Of a DNA stretch of 64,000 nt, positions 7,833 through 17,067 are shown piece by piece (positions within the stretch are counted from its first letter, which is position 1; each line of letters starts with the position of its first letter). The DNA is from Fluviicola sp. (GTDB lineage Bacteria; Bacteroidota; Bacteroidia; Flavobacteriales_D; Crocinitomicaceae), in NCBI RefSeq assembly GCF_039596395.1, contig NZ_JBCNJT010000002.1, positions 930,001-994,000 of the forward strand. Direction: 5' to 3'. Position numbers and translations under genes: made by a program. The notes under the pieces were generated by a model, which did no database searches, was not told where the DNA came from, and was given only the letters and a program-made list of their open reading frames with translations.

Positions 7833-9578
7833 TTACCAGCCACCGCCGCCACCGCCACCTCCTCCTCCGCCGGAAAACCCACCACCACCGGAGAAAGAAG
7901 ATCCACCCGATGATCCGCCGCTAGCACTTGGCGGAACAGAAGCGGAAGAAATCGCTGAGGAAAAAGTGTCTGAATTAAAATGGGAGAAGCCATGCATTCC
8001 CATGCCGACATACCAATAGCCGGGCATGCCATATCCTGTTTGCAACTCTTCCGAATTGAACTGGCCTTCCCATTCTTTAGCAAGTCCCAACACAATAGCA
8101 AAAGGAAGAAGCCGCTCAAAGGTTTCAAAGTTGAGTGTCGGAGGATTGTTGAAAGCGATGCGTTTTTTGTCTGCGTATTGGATATATAGTTTCAGCCCCG
8201 AAATGTGATCCATGATCTTGCGTCCCTCCGGAGTAGGCTGTTCCAGTAAATACCCGAATAACAAATTGATAGCCAGGCCAACGACCGCTATTGTTCCGAT
8301 AATCAGGTAAGAACCGCCGAACAGGAATTTCAGCCCGAAAGCCAATGCCAGGAAACCCAACCAGAAAAAGTACTGTGTTCCGTTAATCCGGGAATTCAGT
8401 TTCCGGTATTTTTCACCGTGAGTTTTCAGGATGTGTACTATCAGGGAATCCATTCCTTTTTTCAGGGTTGGATTGTAGCTGTTCTCATGGAACACGAAGG
8501 TTTTTGCATGAGCGAAAAGTGCATCGTAAACCTTCTTTTCCGCAGAAGTCAATTCCTTTTTGGGATTTTCCAATTGGGTAAATGTATATTTCGGAGCACC
8601 GTGAACTTCTTCCTGATCGATTTTCATCCAGCCTTTTGCTCCGAGAGAAGCAATCTGACCGGTAAAGGCGTCGGAAGTAACCAAGCCGCGGTTCATTACT
8701 GCAGAAACATCCGCAGGTGAAAATCCCTCAGGAGCATCGTATTGCGGCATAATGGTGCCTGGTTTCGGGTCGCGGCCATAACGGAACCACAACAGCATGC
8801 TGCGTGAAACCTGGAAGATGACCATAACGATCAGCAGCGTCCAGAGCGCGTGGGATTTCACCCAATACAGGAAGTTTTCCATCGCCGACGGATAAGTCAG
8901 CTTGTTTTTATCCCAGGATGCTGCGAATGTCAGTCCCTGGTAACTGAATAAAGGCCCGGTAGTTTTATAAACCAATTCGTTGTCACGTGGTTGTGAAACC
9001 GTAAAATCCTTGCCTGCCTCTCCCTGGTTCCCGGTATAAGCGGTGAATTGTTTGAATTTAATTCCTTCCGGTAACTGCACGATTGCGCGCAAAGAGTCGA
9101 CTGAAAAAACCCAGCCGTTCCCGTTCGTATTCCAATACAGTTCATCCGAATTTTTCAAAAGACGCAGTACGTGATTCACTTCGTAAGTGAATTCGTAGGT
9201 GTGTTTTCCTACAGAAAGCATGGTTTCAGCACTCCCGAAATAGGTCCGGATTCCGTTGTCCATATTTTCCGTGTGATAATCCTCTGCCTTGCCGTCCCTT
9301 TTCAGGGAAATGAATCGGAAATCAACATCCGTTCTACCGCCCTGGTAGTCGTAATTCAGCGGAATGTCACGGTAAATTCCATGATTGATCTGGTTTAGGC
9401 CGCAGTAGATCGTAATGCGTTCTGTAATGCGCATCGAGCAGTTTTGTTTTACCTGGTAAGTGGCATCAAAGTAAATGATGCGTTCATATTCTTCTTCCTG
9501 TGCCAGTGTAGTCAGGCTGATCACTAAAAATAGCCCGGTGAGAAGAGCGCGAAGTGTTTTAAAGGTTCGGAATGTCAT
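7833..9578 (-). CDS. DUF2207 membrane protein with glycine-rich tail
   Basis: 581 residues from the ATG at 9578, chosen because it gives a proper signal peptide (FRTFKTLRALLTGLFLVI then LAQ); an upstream in-frame start at 9668 would add 30 non-signal residues inside lemA. A DUF2207 extracytoplasmic beta domain occupies about 30-230, then one transmembrane segment, a cytoplasmic helical domain, two more membrane segments, and a C-terminal tail of about 45 Ser/Gly ending in a run of 11 Gly plus Trp, as in many DUF2207 proteins. It overlaps the lemA end by 20 nt. Paired LemA/DUF2207 genes are common; the shared function is not established. Confidence 0.92.
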   Translation of the reverse strand: MTFRTFKTLRALLTGLFLVISLTTLAQEEEYERIIYFDATYQVKQNCSMRITERITIYCGLNQINHGIYRDIPLNYDYQGGRTDVDFRFISLKRDGKAEDYHTENMDNGIRTYFGSAETMLSVGKHTYEFTYEVNHVLRLLKNSDELYWNTNGNGWVFSVDSLRAIVQLPEGIKFKQFTAYTGNQGEAGKDFTVSQPRDNELVYKTTGPLFSYQGLTFAASWDKNKLTYPSAMENFLYWVKSHALWTLLIVMVIFQVSRSMLLWFRYGRDPKPGTIMPQYDAPEGFSPADVSAVMNRGLVTSDAFTGQIASLGAKGWMKIDQEEVHGAPKYTFTQLENPKKELTSAEKKVYDALFAHAKTFVFHENSYNPTLKKGMDSLIVHILKTHGEKYRKLNSRINGTQYFFWLGFLALAFGLKFLFGGSYLIIGTIAVVGLAINLLFGYLLEQPTPEGRKIMDHISGLKLYIQYADKKRIAFNNPPTLNFETFERLLPFAIVLGLAKEWEGQFNSEELQTGYGMPGYWYVGMGMHGFSHFNSDTFSSAISSASVPPSASGGSSGGSSFSGGGGFSGGGGGGGGGGGW

Positions 9579-10077
9579 GTTGTTCTGATTTTGCCTGAAC
9601 ATAATTGCGTTTGGTATGTTGCCCGCTTTTGGCAAACCAACTATAAGGAATTTTTTCCTGGAGGGCATTGTAAGCTTCTACGGTTCCGTTATAAAATTGA
9701 CGGGAATAAAGCAGGTGATTTTGGGTTTCTGCAATCTGCTGTAATAATTTTTCAAACGTTTGATCTGCTTTTAAATCGGGATACGCTTCTTTAATCACGT
9801 TGATTTTAGCTAAAATTTGCGGAAAATTGTCGTCTTTGTCCCAAATGCCCGCACGTTTTTCTGCCAGTTCTTCCAATAGCACCGCTTCGTGTTTCGCATA
9901 CCCGGATGCAACCCGGACCAATTTCGGGATGAGTTCATGACGCTTCAACAACTGAACATCCATATCTGCAAAAGCTGCATCCACTAAGTTCTGAGCACGG
10001 ATCAGGCTGTTTCGTAAGATCAGGAAAATGATCAAAATCACGAACAACAATATACCGGCAATAAGCAAGATAACCAT
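9559..10077 (-). CDS. lemA: LemA family protein
   Basis: 172 residues: an N-terminal membrane segment (about 2-22), then a long helical domain with the family phrases RNSLIRAQNLVDAAFADMDV and KRHELIPKLVRVASGYAKHE (each an antiparallel-helix segment) and YNGTVEAYNALQEKIPYSW near the end. LemA proteins are membrane-anchored helical bundles exposed outside the cytoplasmic membrane, of unclear role. It is the first gene of a pair with the DUF2207 protein, overlapping by 20 nt; a terminator separates it from the von Willebrand gene upstream. Confidence 0.95.
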   Translation of the reverse strand: MVILLIAGILLFVILIIFLILRNSLIRAQNLVDAAFADMDVQLLKRHELIPKLVRVASGYAKHEAVLLEELAEKRAGIWDKDDNFPQILAKINVIKEAYPDLKADQTFEKLLQQIAETQNHLLYSRQFYNGTVEAYNALQEKIPYSWFAKSGQHTKRNYVQAKSEQHDIPNL

Positions 10078-10109
10078 GCCGAAAAATACTCAAATAATTC
10101 ATGTCGGAG

Positions 10110-10147
10110 GAAAAAGAAAAATGCAGAGATCGTAAAATCCCTGCATT
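10110..10147 (-). terminator. Terminator after the von Willebrand A gene
   Basis: On the minus strand AATGCAG and CTGCATT (10120-10126 / 10141-10147) form a stem followed by a T-rich tract, 20 nt after the stop of the 10168-12426 gene. Confidence 0.8.
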
Positions 10148-10167
10148 CCAACATTCAATGAGCAATT

Positions 10168-12426
10168 TTAGGGCTCTGTACGCAACTGCTCAAACACGCT
10201 CACGTATTCCTGTAATTTCTCAAACAAACCTTTCAAATCTGCCGGAATTGCCTGCGGGAAAAGCTTTTGGATCTGTGCCACTCCGCCACTGGCTGCTTTT
10301 TCTGCTCCTGCTTTATCTCCGGCACCGAATCGTTCGGCCATGAGTTTCATACTTTGATTGACGATTGCCACGGTCATCATGCGTTTGTGGTTCATATCCA
10401 GTGTCATGTCCAGCAAACCGGTTGCCGTGCTCCACTCCGGGTGAAGTTCTTTTTCGACCACTTTTTGCTTCTTGCTTACCGGATCGGTGTAAGTCATACG
10501 CGCGACCACTTTTTGTTGTTCGATTGCCGGCGTAGAGTGAATGATATCCATTTTCACAAGGGCCATTTTTTGCAGTCCCGGGAATAAATGATCCACGTCT
10601 ACGGTTACTTTTCCGGCACCGACCTTCGCGTTTTCATAGCCCAGTAATTGACGGTAAACGATCTGGTCATTGAACAGGATTTCCAGTTTCACGTCCGTCC
10701 CGATCGGATCAATAATTCCGTCGAAAGTTTTCAAAAAAGCCTGGCTATAGTGCGAAGGATCGCCTGCCATTTGCATGGTTCCTCCACCGATTGTTGCCAG
10801 TTGTTCCAGTAAAGCGGCATTGTAGTCGTAGCCCACACCGATGGCCGAAATCTGCAACCCTTTTGTGGCGTAAGTTTTTGCCAGTTTCACGGAAATTTCG
10901 GGTTCGTCTCCGCCGTAGCCGTCTGTCAGCAAAATCAGTCGATTGACCATTCCCGCTTTTTTGTTGGCTTCCAGCTGTTTCAAGCCTTCTTCGAAACCGA
11001 TGGAGATATTTGTTCCTCCCATGGGCTGCAGGGCGTTGATGATGTCGCAGATAGCGGCTTTATTCGTAATTGCCTGGGAAGGCAGCGCTTTGTATACTTT
11101 GTCGTCAAAAGCCACAATTCCGATCCGGTCTTGCGGTGACATGCGGTTTACGAGTTCGGTCAGGGTTTTTTTCAATAGTTCGAGCCTGTTGTCATTCGAC
11201 ATAGATCCGGAAACATCGATTACCAGCATCAGGTTTTTGGGAATGGCTGCTTTTTTGTTTTTGGAATTCACTTTAAAACCTACTTCCAGCACGGCTTCCT
11301 TGGAAGAGGCGTTGAATTTATTTCCCCACTTCAGGAAGAGTTCTACCTCGTTTTCGCCGGACGGATATTGTGCGGTTACAAAGTCGTTCACATTCAAAGC
11401 CACCAAATCTTTTACTCGTGGAATAAAGGATTCGATGTTCTCCAGGCGCGGGTCCGGAATGTAATTTACGGTGCGGCTCATGGTAGCAAATCCTTTCATC
11501 CGGCTTAAGTCAACCACTCCGGCGTCTTTCTGAAAGGTAAAATCAACGACGTATTTTGTTTTTAGTGGAAGCATGAAAACCACTTTGCCGCTTGCATCGG
11601 TTTTTCCCTTGTATTTGATGGAACCGCCAACGGTTTTCAGGTAAACGGGTTCATTGGAAATGGGCGAACCTCCTTTTCGAATTGTCAGATCTACCACTGC
11701 ATGGGAACTGCTTGGTTTGATTCCGGCCGGAATGGTTTGGACAGTGTATTTGCCTTCTGTTTTCTCAGTGAACGCTTTTTTCTCGTAGGTCAGAAATGCA
11801 GTTCTGGCTGTGGACTCAGCGCCGAAGTCAGCCCAGTCCATGGAGTTGATATCTGCAACGTCAATCTCGTAATCATTCTTATTCGGTACGAGGAAAATGC
11901 ATTCTCCCTGGGCGTTTGTTGTTCCGGTGAATTGTTCCGACAAAGCAAAGCAAGTCAAAGTAACCGGGATGTTTGCCTGTGGCCTGTCTTCACGCGTTTT
12001 TACAACCACCTTCAAGGCGCAGTGTGCAGCATCCGGACGTGGCATTGTCGGGTATTTTTGAGGTGTTTTTTTGAAAACGATGGTCGAGCGATCCGGTAAA
12101 ATGCGGTTTTCGCGTTCCCAGACTTCGAGGTCGTAAGTGATGTGGCCGCTGGCACTGCCTTTTCCCCAGGCTTCCACCCAAAGGCAGTTGGTCATATCGC
12201 CCACGGATCCGATCCACAGGGAACCGTGATCAAAAACCATGTCTAAAGAGCCGGAAGAATTGGTTTTTTTCTCGATGCGTTCAAAAGTCGTGGATTCTAC
12301 GAACCGCACGGAGAGATTGGCAGCGGGCTGGTTTTGATTATTGACGACCTGCAAATGATAGCTGGTTTGAGCGCCTGCAATAGGGATGCAGCAAAGCGCC
12401 GCCAAAAAGAGTCGAATTGGTTTCAT
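10168..12426 (-). CDS. Secreted von Willebrand factor A protein with N-terminal Ig-like repeats
   Basis: 752 residues with a signal peptide ending near GAQ (20). Three repeats resembling carboxypeptidase-regulatory-like beta domains follow (about 22-120, 135-200, 240-310), each with a pattern of novel argument, Gly/Ser turn and VFMLP-type strand. The VWA domain (about 396-580) has an intact MIDAS motif D404-x-S406-x-S408 in LVIDVSGSMS, later T and D ligands (GGTNIS; LLTDGYG), so it can bind a divalent metal and a protein ligand. The C-terminal 170 residues are beta-rich then helical. Similar proteins are called YfbK-like or VWA-domain proteins. It is flanked by the Feo and LemA units with no obvious functional link. 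Periplasmic or surface location is inferred. Confidence 0.88.
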   Translation of the reverse strand: MKPIRLFLAALCCIPIAGAQTSYHLQVVNNQNQPAANLSVRFVESTTFERIEKKTNSSGSLDMVFDHGSLWIGSVGDMTNCLWVEAWGKGSASGHITYDLEVWERENRILPDRSTIVFKKTPQKYPTMPRPDAAHCALKVVVKTREDRPQANIPVTLTCFALSEQFTGTTNAQGECIFLVPNKNDYEIDVADINSMDWADFGAESTARTAFLTYEKKAFTEKTEGKYTVQTIPAGIKPSSSHAVVDLTIRKGGSPISNEPVYLKTVGGSIKYKGKTDASGKVVFMLPLKTKYVVDFTFQKDAGVVDLSRMKGFATMSRTVNYIPDPRLENIESFIPRVKDLVALNVNDFVTAQYPSGENEVELFLKWGNKFNASSKEAVLEVGFKVNSKNKKAAIPKNLMLVIDVSGSMSNDNRLELLKKTLTELVNRMSPQDRIGIVAFDDKVYKALPSQAITNKAAICDIINALQPMGGTNISIGFEEGLKQLEANKKAGMVNRLILLTDGYGGDEPEISVKLAKTYATKGLQISAIGVGYDYNAALLEQLATIGGGTMQMAGDPSHYSQAFLKTFDGIIDPIGTDVKLEILFNDQIVYRQLLGYENAKVGAGKVTVDVDHLFPGLQKMALVKMDIIHSTPAIEQQKVVARMTYTDPVSKKQKVVEKELHPEWSTATGLLDMTLDMNHKRMMTVAIVNQSMKLMAERFGAGDKAGAEKAASGGVAQIQKLFPQAIPADLKGLFEKLQEYVSVFEQLRTEP

Positions 12427-12524
12427 AAGTTTTGGAAAAATGGGTTTGTATCATTCAAACTCACTGATTCCAATTTGGTTACAGGTTCAAACTAAAATTG
12501 ACGGATCAATGAACCGGTTTCCCC

Positions 12525-12671
12525 TTAGATAACCTGCTTTTCCTTCTGATTTGGATTGAGCCCGCATTTTTCACACCCGGCCTGTTTCTTGCGTTGTGAA
12601 GACAAGTAGAAACGACGAACCAGGTAAAAGACCGCTGCGGAAATGGCTGCTATGACTAAAACGATCTGCAT
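12525..12671 (-). CDS. FeoB-associated Cys-rich membrane protein
   Basis: 48 residues starting at the ATG at 12671, which overlaps the feoB stop as TGATG; upstream in-frame starts would lie inside feoB. It has one transmembrane segment (about 2-18), a basic stretch (RRFYLSSQRKKQ) and a C-terminal Cys pair (GCEKCGLN). This is the typical small companion of FeoB in Bacteroidota, proposed to help ferrous iron transport (a FeoC-like position without the winged helix). The stop-start overlap implies translation coupled to FeoB. Confidence 0.88.
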   Translation of the reverse strand: MQIVLVIAAISAAVFYLVRRFYLSSQRKKQAGCEKCGLNPNQKEKQVI

Positions 12672-14614
12672 CAGCTGAATACGATAAAAGTAATGTAAGC
12701 TCCAAGATACGCCAAAACGCCCATATATCCAACCTGGATGATTGGCCATTTCCAGGATTTGGTTTCACGTTTTACCACCGCAAGAGTTGCCATACACTGC
12801 ATGGCGAAGACGTAAAACACCAATAGCGAAAGACCGCTTGCGAGCGTGTAAGTGGGAGTTCCGTCGTCGCGTTTCTGGACTTTCAGTTTATCAATCAGTT
12901 GTTTGGGATTGTCGTCTACTTCATGCACGGAATAGATGGTTGCGAGTGAACCTACAAAAACTTCGCGGGCTGCAAAGGAAGTGAGCAATGAAATACCCAT
13001 TTTCCAGTCGTAGCCCAAAGGTTTGATCACCGGTTCGATGAATTTCCCCAAATGGCCCATGTAAGAATGTTCCAATTTCACGGAAGCAACCTGGCTTTCA
13101 TAGTCTTCCATGGCTTCTGCGGTTTGAACCTTCGGTTCCTGGATTTTTTCGGAGTAACGCTCCATGTCGTTGCCCGGCCCGAAACTTGCCAGAGCCCATA
13201 GAATGATGGAAATTGCAAGGATGATTTTCCCGGCATCGAACACGAAAATCTTTACTTTTTCAAAGACTTCAATGCCCACATTCCCCCAGCGCGGAGTTTT
13301 GTAAGCAGGCATTTCCAGCAGGAAAACACTCAATTCTTTCTTTTTGAAAAACTGCTTGATGGTCCAGGCTACGAGTAAAGCAGAAATCACTCCCAGCAGG
13401 TATAATCCGAAAAGTACCAATCCCTGGAGATTGAGAAAACCAAAGAATGTTTTAGCAGGAATCACCAATGCGATCAACAAGGTATAAACAGGCAGGCGAG
13501 CCGAACAGCTGATCAGGGGTGCGACCAAAATGGTAGTCAGACGTTCCTGCCACGAACTGATGGTGCGTGTAGCCATAATTCCCGGAATTGCACAGGCAGC
13601 GCTGGATAACAATGGAACAACACTTTTCCCGTTCAGCCCGAAAGGACGCATTAATTTATCGGTGATGAAGACCACGCGGGCCATGTAGCCGGTTTCTTCC
13701 AAAATGGCAAGCATGAAAAAGAGCAGGGCAATCTGGGGAATAAAAATCAACACACCGCCAATTCCAGGGATTACTCCGTCTACGATCAGCGAAGTGAAAA
13801 TACCTTCCGGCATGATGGTTCCCAACCACGATGCGAGTGATGAGGTTCCCAGGTCGATCCAGTCCATCGGGTAGGAAGCCAACGTGAAAACCGTTTGGAA
13901 AATAATCAGCAAAAGAGCCAGGAAAATCAAATAACCGAAAACGGGATGGATCAGCCACTTGTCCAGTTTGGTGGAAAAAGTAACTTCTGTAGGTTTTTTA
14001 TGGACAACCTGTCCGACAATTTGCTGAATCCGTTCAAAACGGCTGTTTGTATCGGCGATTTGTCCTTGCAAATCGTTTTTTGCTTTTAAGGTTCCGGTTT
14101 TGATTTCACGTGGAACAGCATCTTCATTCATCCATTCCTTGAGTTCGGAAAGGCCTGTCCCGATCCGCGCATTGGTACGAATAATCTTTGCATCCGGAAA
14201 AGAATCCTGCAAGGCAGACAGATTGATCTCAAAACCGTTCCTGGAAGCAACATCTGTCATGTTCAGCACCAATGCAGTATGGAATCCCAGGTCGTAAATC
14301 TGGGTAAATAGTAAAAGATTACGTTCTAAGTTGGTGCTGTCCAGCACCACGATTGTTTTCTCCGGGAAATTAGGATCGGTCGGATTTGAAATGACCTTGT
14401 AAACAATCTCTTCATCTTTGCTCCTTGGGTAAATACTGTAAGTTCCCGGAAAATCAATGAGTTCGATTTCAGTTCCGCTGATATTCAGAAAGCCGGAATG
14501 TTTGTCGACCGTTACACCCGGGAAGTTCCCAACATGCTGACGAAGACCGGTCAAGCGGTTGAAAAGCGAACTTTTTCCTGTATTGGGATTTCCGAAGAGT
14601 GCGATCTTTTTCAT
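12671..14614 (-). CDS. feoB: Ferrous iron transport protein B
   Basis: 647 residues. The N-terminal G domain has G1 GNPNTGKSS (8-16), G3 DFPG (54-57) and G4 NMTD (118-121), driving or gating Fe2+ import. The remainder is the polytopic core with two Gate domains (for example MARVVFITDKLMRP and the conserved PCSARLPVYT-type phrase, here ISCSARLPVYTLLI). It is on the short side for the family. The start overlaps the feoA stop as TAATG and its own stop overlaps the next gene as TGATG, so the three proteins are translationally coupled. Confidence 0.97.
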   Translation of the reverse strand: MKKIALFGNPNTGKSSLFNRLTGLRQHVGNFPGVTVDKHSGFLNISGTEIELIDFPGTYSIYPRSKDEEIVYKVISNPTDPNFPEKTIVVLDSTNLERNLLLFTQIYDLGFHTALVLNMTDVASRNGFEINLSALQDSFPDAKIIRTNARIGTGLSELKEWMNEDAVPREIKTGTLKAKNDLQGQIADTNSRFERIQQIVGQVVHKKPTEVTFSTKLDKWLIHPVFGYLIFLALLLIIFQTVFTLASYPMDWIDLGTSSLASWLGTIMPEGIFTSLIVDGVIPGIGGVLIFIPQIALLFFMLAILEETGYMARVVFITDKLMRPFGLNGKSVVPLLSSAACAIPGIMATRTISSWQERLTTILVAPLISCSARLPVYTLLIALVIPAKTFFGFLNLQGLVLFGLYLLGVISALLVAWTIKQFFKKKELSVFLLEMPAYKTPRWGNVGIEVFEKVKIFVFDAGKIILAISIILWALASFGPGNDMERYSEKIQEPKVQTAEAMEDYESQVASVKLEHSYMGHLGKFIEPVIKPLGYDWKMGISLLTSFAAREVFVGSLATIYSVHEVDDNPKQLIDKLKVQKRDDGTPTYTLASGLSLLVFYVFAMQCMATLAVVKRETKSWKWPIIQVGYMGVLAYLGAYITFIVFS

Positions 14615-14832
14615 TATTCGACTTCAATCAGGTTCGCTTCGGAAAGGCGCATGGACAAGGTGTAACCCGAAATATCAACCGCGATAGGATCTCCGAAAGG
14701 TGCTTTAAAAAGAACCTCAACTTCTTTCCCCGGGTAAAGACCCATCTCCAACAGTTTGGGTTTGAGCTCACTTTCAGAAATACCAAGTACCCTGGTTTTT
14801 TGATGCAATGGAAGCTGCGCGAGTTTTTTCAT
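14614..14832 (-). CDS. feoA: Ferrous iron transport protein A
   Basis: 72 residues from the ATG at 14832 (MKKLAQLPLHQKTRV), the point where FeoA proteins normally begin; an in-frame start at 14868 would add 12 residues. It has the SH3-like FeoA fold: LLEMGLYPGKEVEVLFKAPFGDP in two strands, and ISGYTLSMRLSEA. FeoA is a small cytoplasmic partner needed for FeoB function. It is first in the feoA-feoB unit and its TAA stop overlaps the feoB ATG. Confidence 0.92.
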   Translation of the reverse strand: MKKLAQLPLHQKTRVLGISESELKPKLLEMGLYPGKEVEVLFKAPFGDPIAVDISGYTLSMRLSEANLIEVE

Positions 14833-14915
14833 GAAAACCGAATCGAATTTGAAAATTTTGTGCAGCAAAATTAACGGAAGTCGGGCAAAAACTAAATACC
14901 TTGTTTGTGGTATAT

Positions 14916-15122
14916 CTACTGATCTGATTTCAGGTCGTTCAGGATCTGCTGAACGTCGTTTTCAGTAGACGTCAGCTTGTTTTTGCAGATTTGTATCAAA
15001 GCGGCAGCACGCTTCACTTTTTCAGACAGCAGGTCTACAGAGATCTCACCGGATTCAATGTCCGAAATGATTTGCTGCAACTCTTCGTAAGCCTTTTCGT
15101 ATGTCAATCCTTCTTCGTTCAC
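14916..15122 (-). CDS. xseB: Exodeoxyribonuclease VII small subunit
   Basis: 68 residues matching XseB: LTYEKAYEELQQIISDIESG, then helices with KVKRAAALIQICKNKLTS. Several copies bind each XseA subunit in exonuclease VII, which degrades single-stranded DNA from both ends. The start codon is GTG at 15122; no in-frame ATG exists upstream before the stop or inside the gene. It lies 38 nt after xseA. Confidence 0.95.
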   Translation of the reverse strand: MNEEGLTYEKAYEELQQIISDIESGEISVDLLSEKVKRAAALIQICKNKLTSTENDVQQILNDLKSDQ

Positions 15123-15160
15123 TACACGAATTTACGAAAAATTTAATCACATTGGAGACA

Positions 15161-16612
15161 TTAATTCTTATCGGAAGAAGCGGCTTTCACTTCAGCCGTC
15201 AGTGTTTGTGCATCCGTAACAATTTTCAATTCCTCACCCACTTTACTTTTGTTTTTGGCAGAAAGCACGCCCTTTTCGTTGGTCACAATGGCGTAACCGC
15301 GTTGCAGAACAGTAATGGGATCAAGCAGTTTTAAGCGAACTTCAGCCTTTTCCAGTTTCAATTCTTCCGATTCGAATGTTCGCGGAAGGGAACGGATCAA
15401 TTGGTTTTCCTGGTTCAGGACACTTTGACGCCCGGTATTAATGAATGATTTCCCATGAATCTGTAGCAGATCGATGTTATTGTCCAGTTTTCGTTTCTGG
15501 GTTTCCAGGCGGTAGGACGAAGAAGAACGTATTTGATTACGAAGTTCTGATAACAGTTGGTTCGAATAAGACATTTTGTGTTTTACACGGAATTCAAAAT
15601 CCTTCACCGTATTCAAAAAATCATTCTTTTCAAATTGGATAGCTGCCTGTACTTCCTGTTGGAATGCCCGTGCCAGTTGAGCGAATTGGTTCGTTGCTCC
15701 CTGCATGAAATGCTGGATTTGCTGGGGAAGTTTCACTAGAATTTCATCCAGTGGTTCATCCAGTTCTTCAAAAATGCGGAGCAGGAAATAAGCCATATCT
15801 GAAGGAGTGATTCCATTCCGGAAAGCGATCATTTCACAAACGGTGAGGTTGGTGGAATGCCCGATTCCTGTGAGGACGGGCAAGGGGAAAGTTGCAATGG
15901 CTTTGGACAGTTCGTAATTGTTGTAGCAATGCATTCCTATTTCACCGCCACCACCGCGAATAATCACCACGGCATCGAAATGGTGCTTTATTTTTTCGAT
16001 GCGTTTCAATTGATTCTGAATCGAGGTAATGGCCGCATCTCCCTGCAAAGTTGCTTCGAACAGGAAGGTGCTGAAATGATAGCGTTTCGGATGGCCGTTG
16101 AGCAAAGTCACAAAATCCGAATACCCTTTGCTGTCGGCTTGCGAGATGATTGCCAGCCGTTTGGGAACCAAAGCCATTTCGAGATCCTGGTTGGCGTTCA
16201 GGATTCCTTCCCTGTTGAGGCGTTCGAGTGTTTCCTGGCGTTCGCGCTGCAGAGCACCCAGAGTATAATTCGGATCGATATCGATAATCTCCAGCCCGAT
16301 GTTGTAGAGCGGGTGGTAGGTGATTTTCACATGGAACAATAATTCCATGCCGTCGTGCAAAGGTTCTTTAACGATCTCGAAGAATTTTTGCTGAATGCGC
16401 TCAAAGTGCTGTTTCCAGATCGTTCCGCGCATTTCTACTACGATCGATTCGTCTTCTTTCTGGACCAGTTCCGGGTAGCAATGGCCTTTCCGGGTCTGGT
16501 TCAGTTTGTGCATTTCGGCAGTTACCCAGTAGGTACGCGAATAGCGTTCTGCAATGGTTTTGCGGATCGATTCTGCGACTTGTTTGAGGGTAAAATGCTG
16601 CGGACTTTCCAT
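15161..16612 (-). CDS. xseA: Exodeoxyribonuclease VII large subunit
   Basis: 483 residues. An N-terminal OB-fold binds ssDNA (TYWVTAEMHKLNQTRKGHCY region), the catalytic core has AIISQADSKGYSDF, the Gly-rich VVIIRGGGGEIG and PVLTGIGHSTN, and a long coiled-coil arm follows (about 280-410), ending in the conserved LDPITVLQRGYAIV. Exonuclease VII acts in mismatch repair and recombination clean-up. It is immediately upstream of xseB in the same direction, as in most genomes. Confidence 0.97.
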   Translation of the reverse strand: MESPQHFTLKQVAESIRKTIAERYSRTYWVTAEMHKLNQTRKGHCYPELVQKEDESIVVEMRGTIWKQHFERIQQKFFEIVKEPLHDGMELLFHVKITYHPLYNIGLEIIDIDPNYTLGALQRERQETLERLNREGILNANQDLEMALVPKRLAIISQADSKGYSDFVTLLNGHPKRYHFSTFLFEATLQGDAAITSIQNQLKRIEKIKHHFDAVVIIRGGGGEIGMHCYNNYELSKAIATFPLPVLTGIGHSTNLTVCEMIAFRNGITPSDMAYFLLRIFEELDEPLDEILVKLPQQIQHFMQGATNQFAQLARAFQQEVQAAIQFEKNDFLNTVKDFEFRVKHKMSYSNQLLSELRNQIRSSSSYRLETQKRKLDNNIDLLQIHGKSFINTGRQSVLNQENQLIRSLPRTFESEELKLEKAEVRLKLLDPITVLQRGYAIVTNEKGVLSAKNKSKVGEELKIVTDAQTLTAEVKAASSDKN

Positions 16613-16713
16613 TACCTAAAAGTACGGAAAGCAATTCACTTAGTCAACAAACAGGATGCGGCAGCTGGAAATCATCTCTAGAAGCAGCTAAAAGAAACTC
16701 GGGAGAGCTATTG

Positions 16714-17067
16714 TTATTTATAATCGGAATAGTTTACGATCACCTTCTCAAACAGAGGATTTTCTGCAAGAATCCAGTCGAGCTTCAGGATATCCGGCTG
16801 ATTGTTTTCACCCAGGAGGAAAAAGAAATCCCAAACGGTATCCCGGGAAAGCAGGATGGTTCCTGCTTCGGAATGAAAGTGAAAAATCCACTCATCATTC
16901 TGCCAGATATCCTCCGTTTTTCCTTGTTCGAAACCGTTTTGCAGCAGGATTCGAATGAGATCGATTTCCAGTTGATCTGGTTGATCTTTTCCGTCGAGTT
17001 CGATCAACAGTTCTTCCGAACCATAACCCGGGCGGAGCTTGTACGTGTATTTTGCTGTGGTTTTCAT
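16714..17067 (-). CDS. Conserved hypothetical protein, 117 aa
   Basis: Family not recognised. The start chosen is the ATG at 17067 because it overlaps the stop of the VOC gene as ATGA; an ATG 12 nt upstream is also in frame. The sequence is soluble, without signal peptide or membrane segment, acidic, and mixed alpha/beta, with SEELLIELDGKDQPDQLEID near the middle and aromatic residues at WDFFFLLG. It is the last gene of the lipoprotein/VOC unit. No function proposed. Confidence 0.75.
   Translation of the reverse strand: MKTTAKYTYKLRPGYGSEELLIELDGKDQPDQLEIDLIRILLQNGFEQGKTEDIWQNDEWIFHFHSEAGTILLSRDTVWDFFFLLGENNQPDILKLDWILAENPLFEKVIVNYSDYK

Noticed and set aside
7840-7930. GC-rich CCNCCN simple repeat
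   Set aside because: It encodes the glycine-rich tail of the DUF2207 protein, common in that family, so it is not a regulatory microsatellite.
10943-11464. 173-codon open frame on the plus strand within the VWA gene
   Set aside because: Antisense to the VWA domain with intact motifs; no independent evidence.
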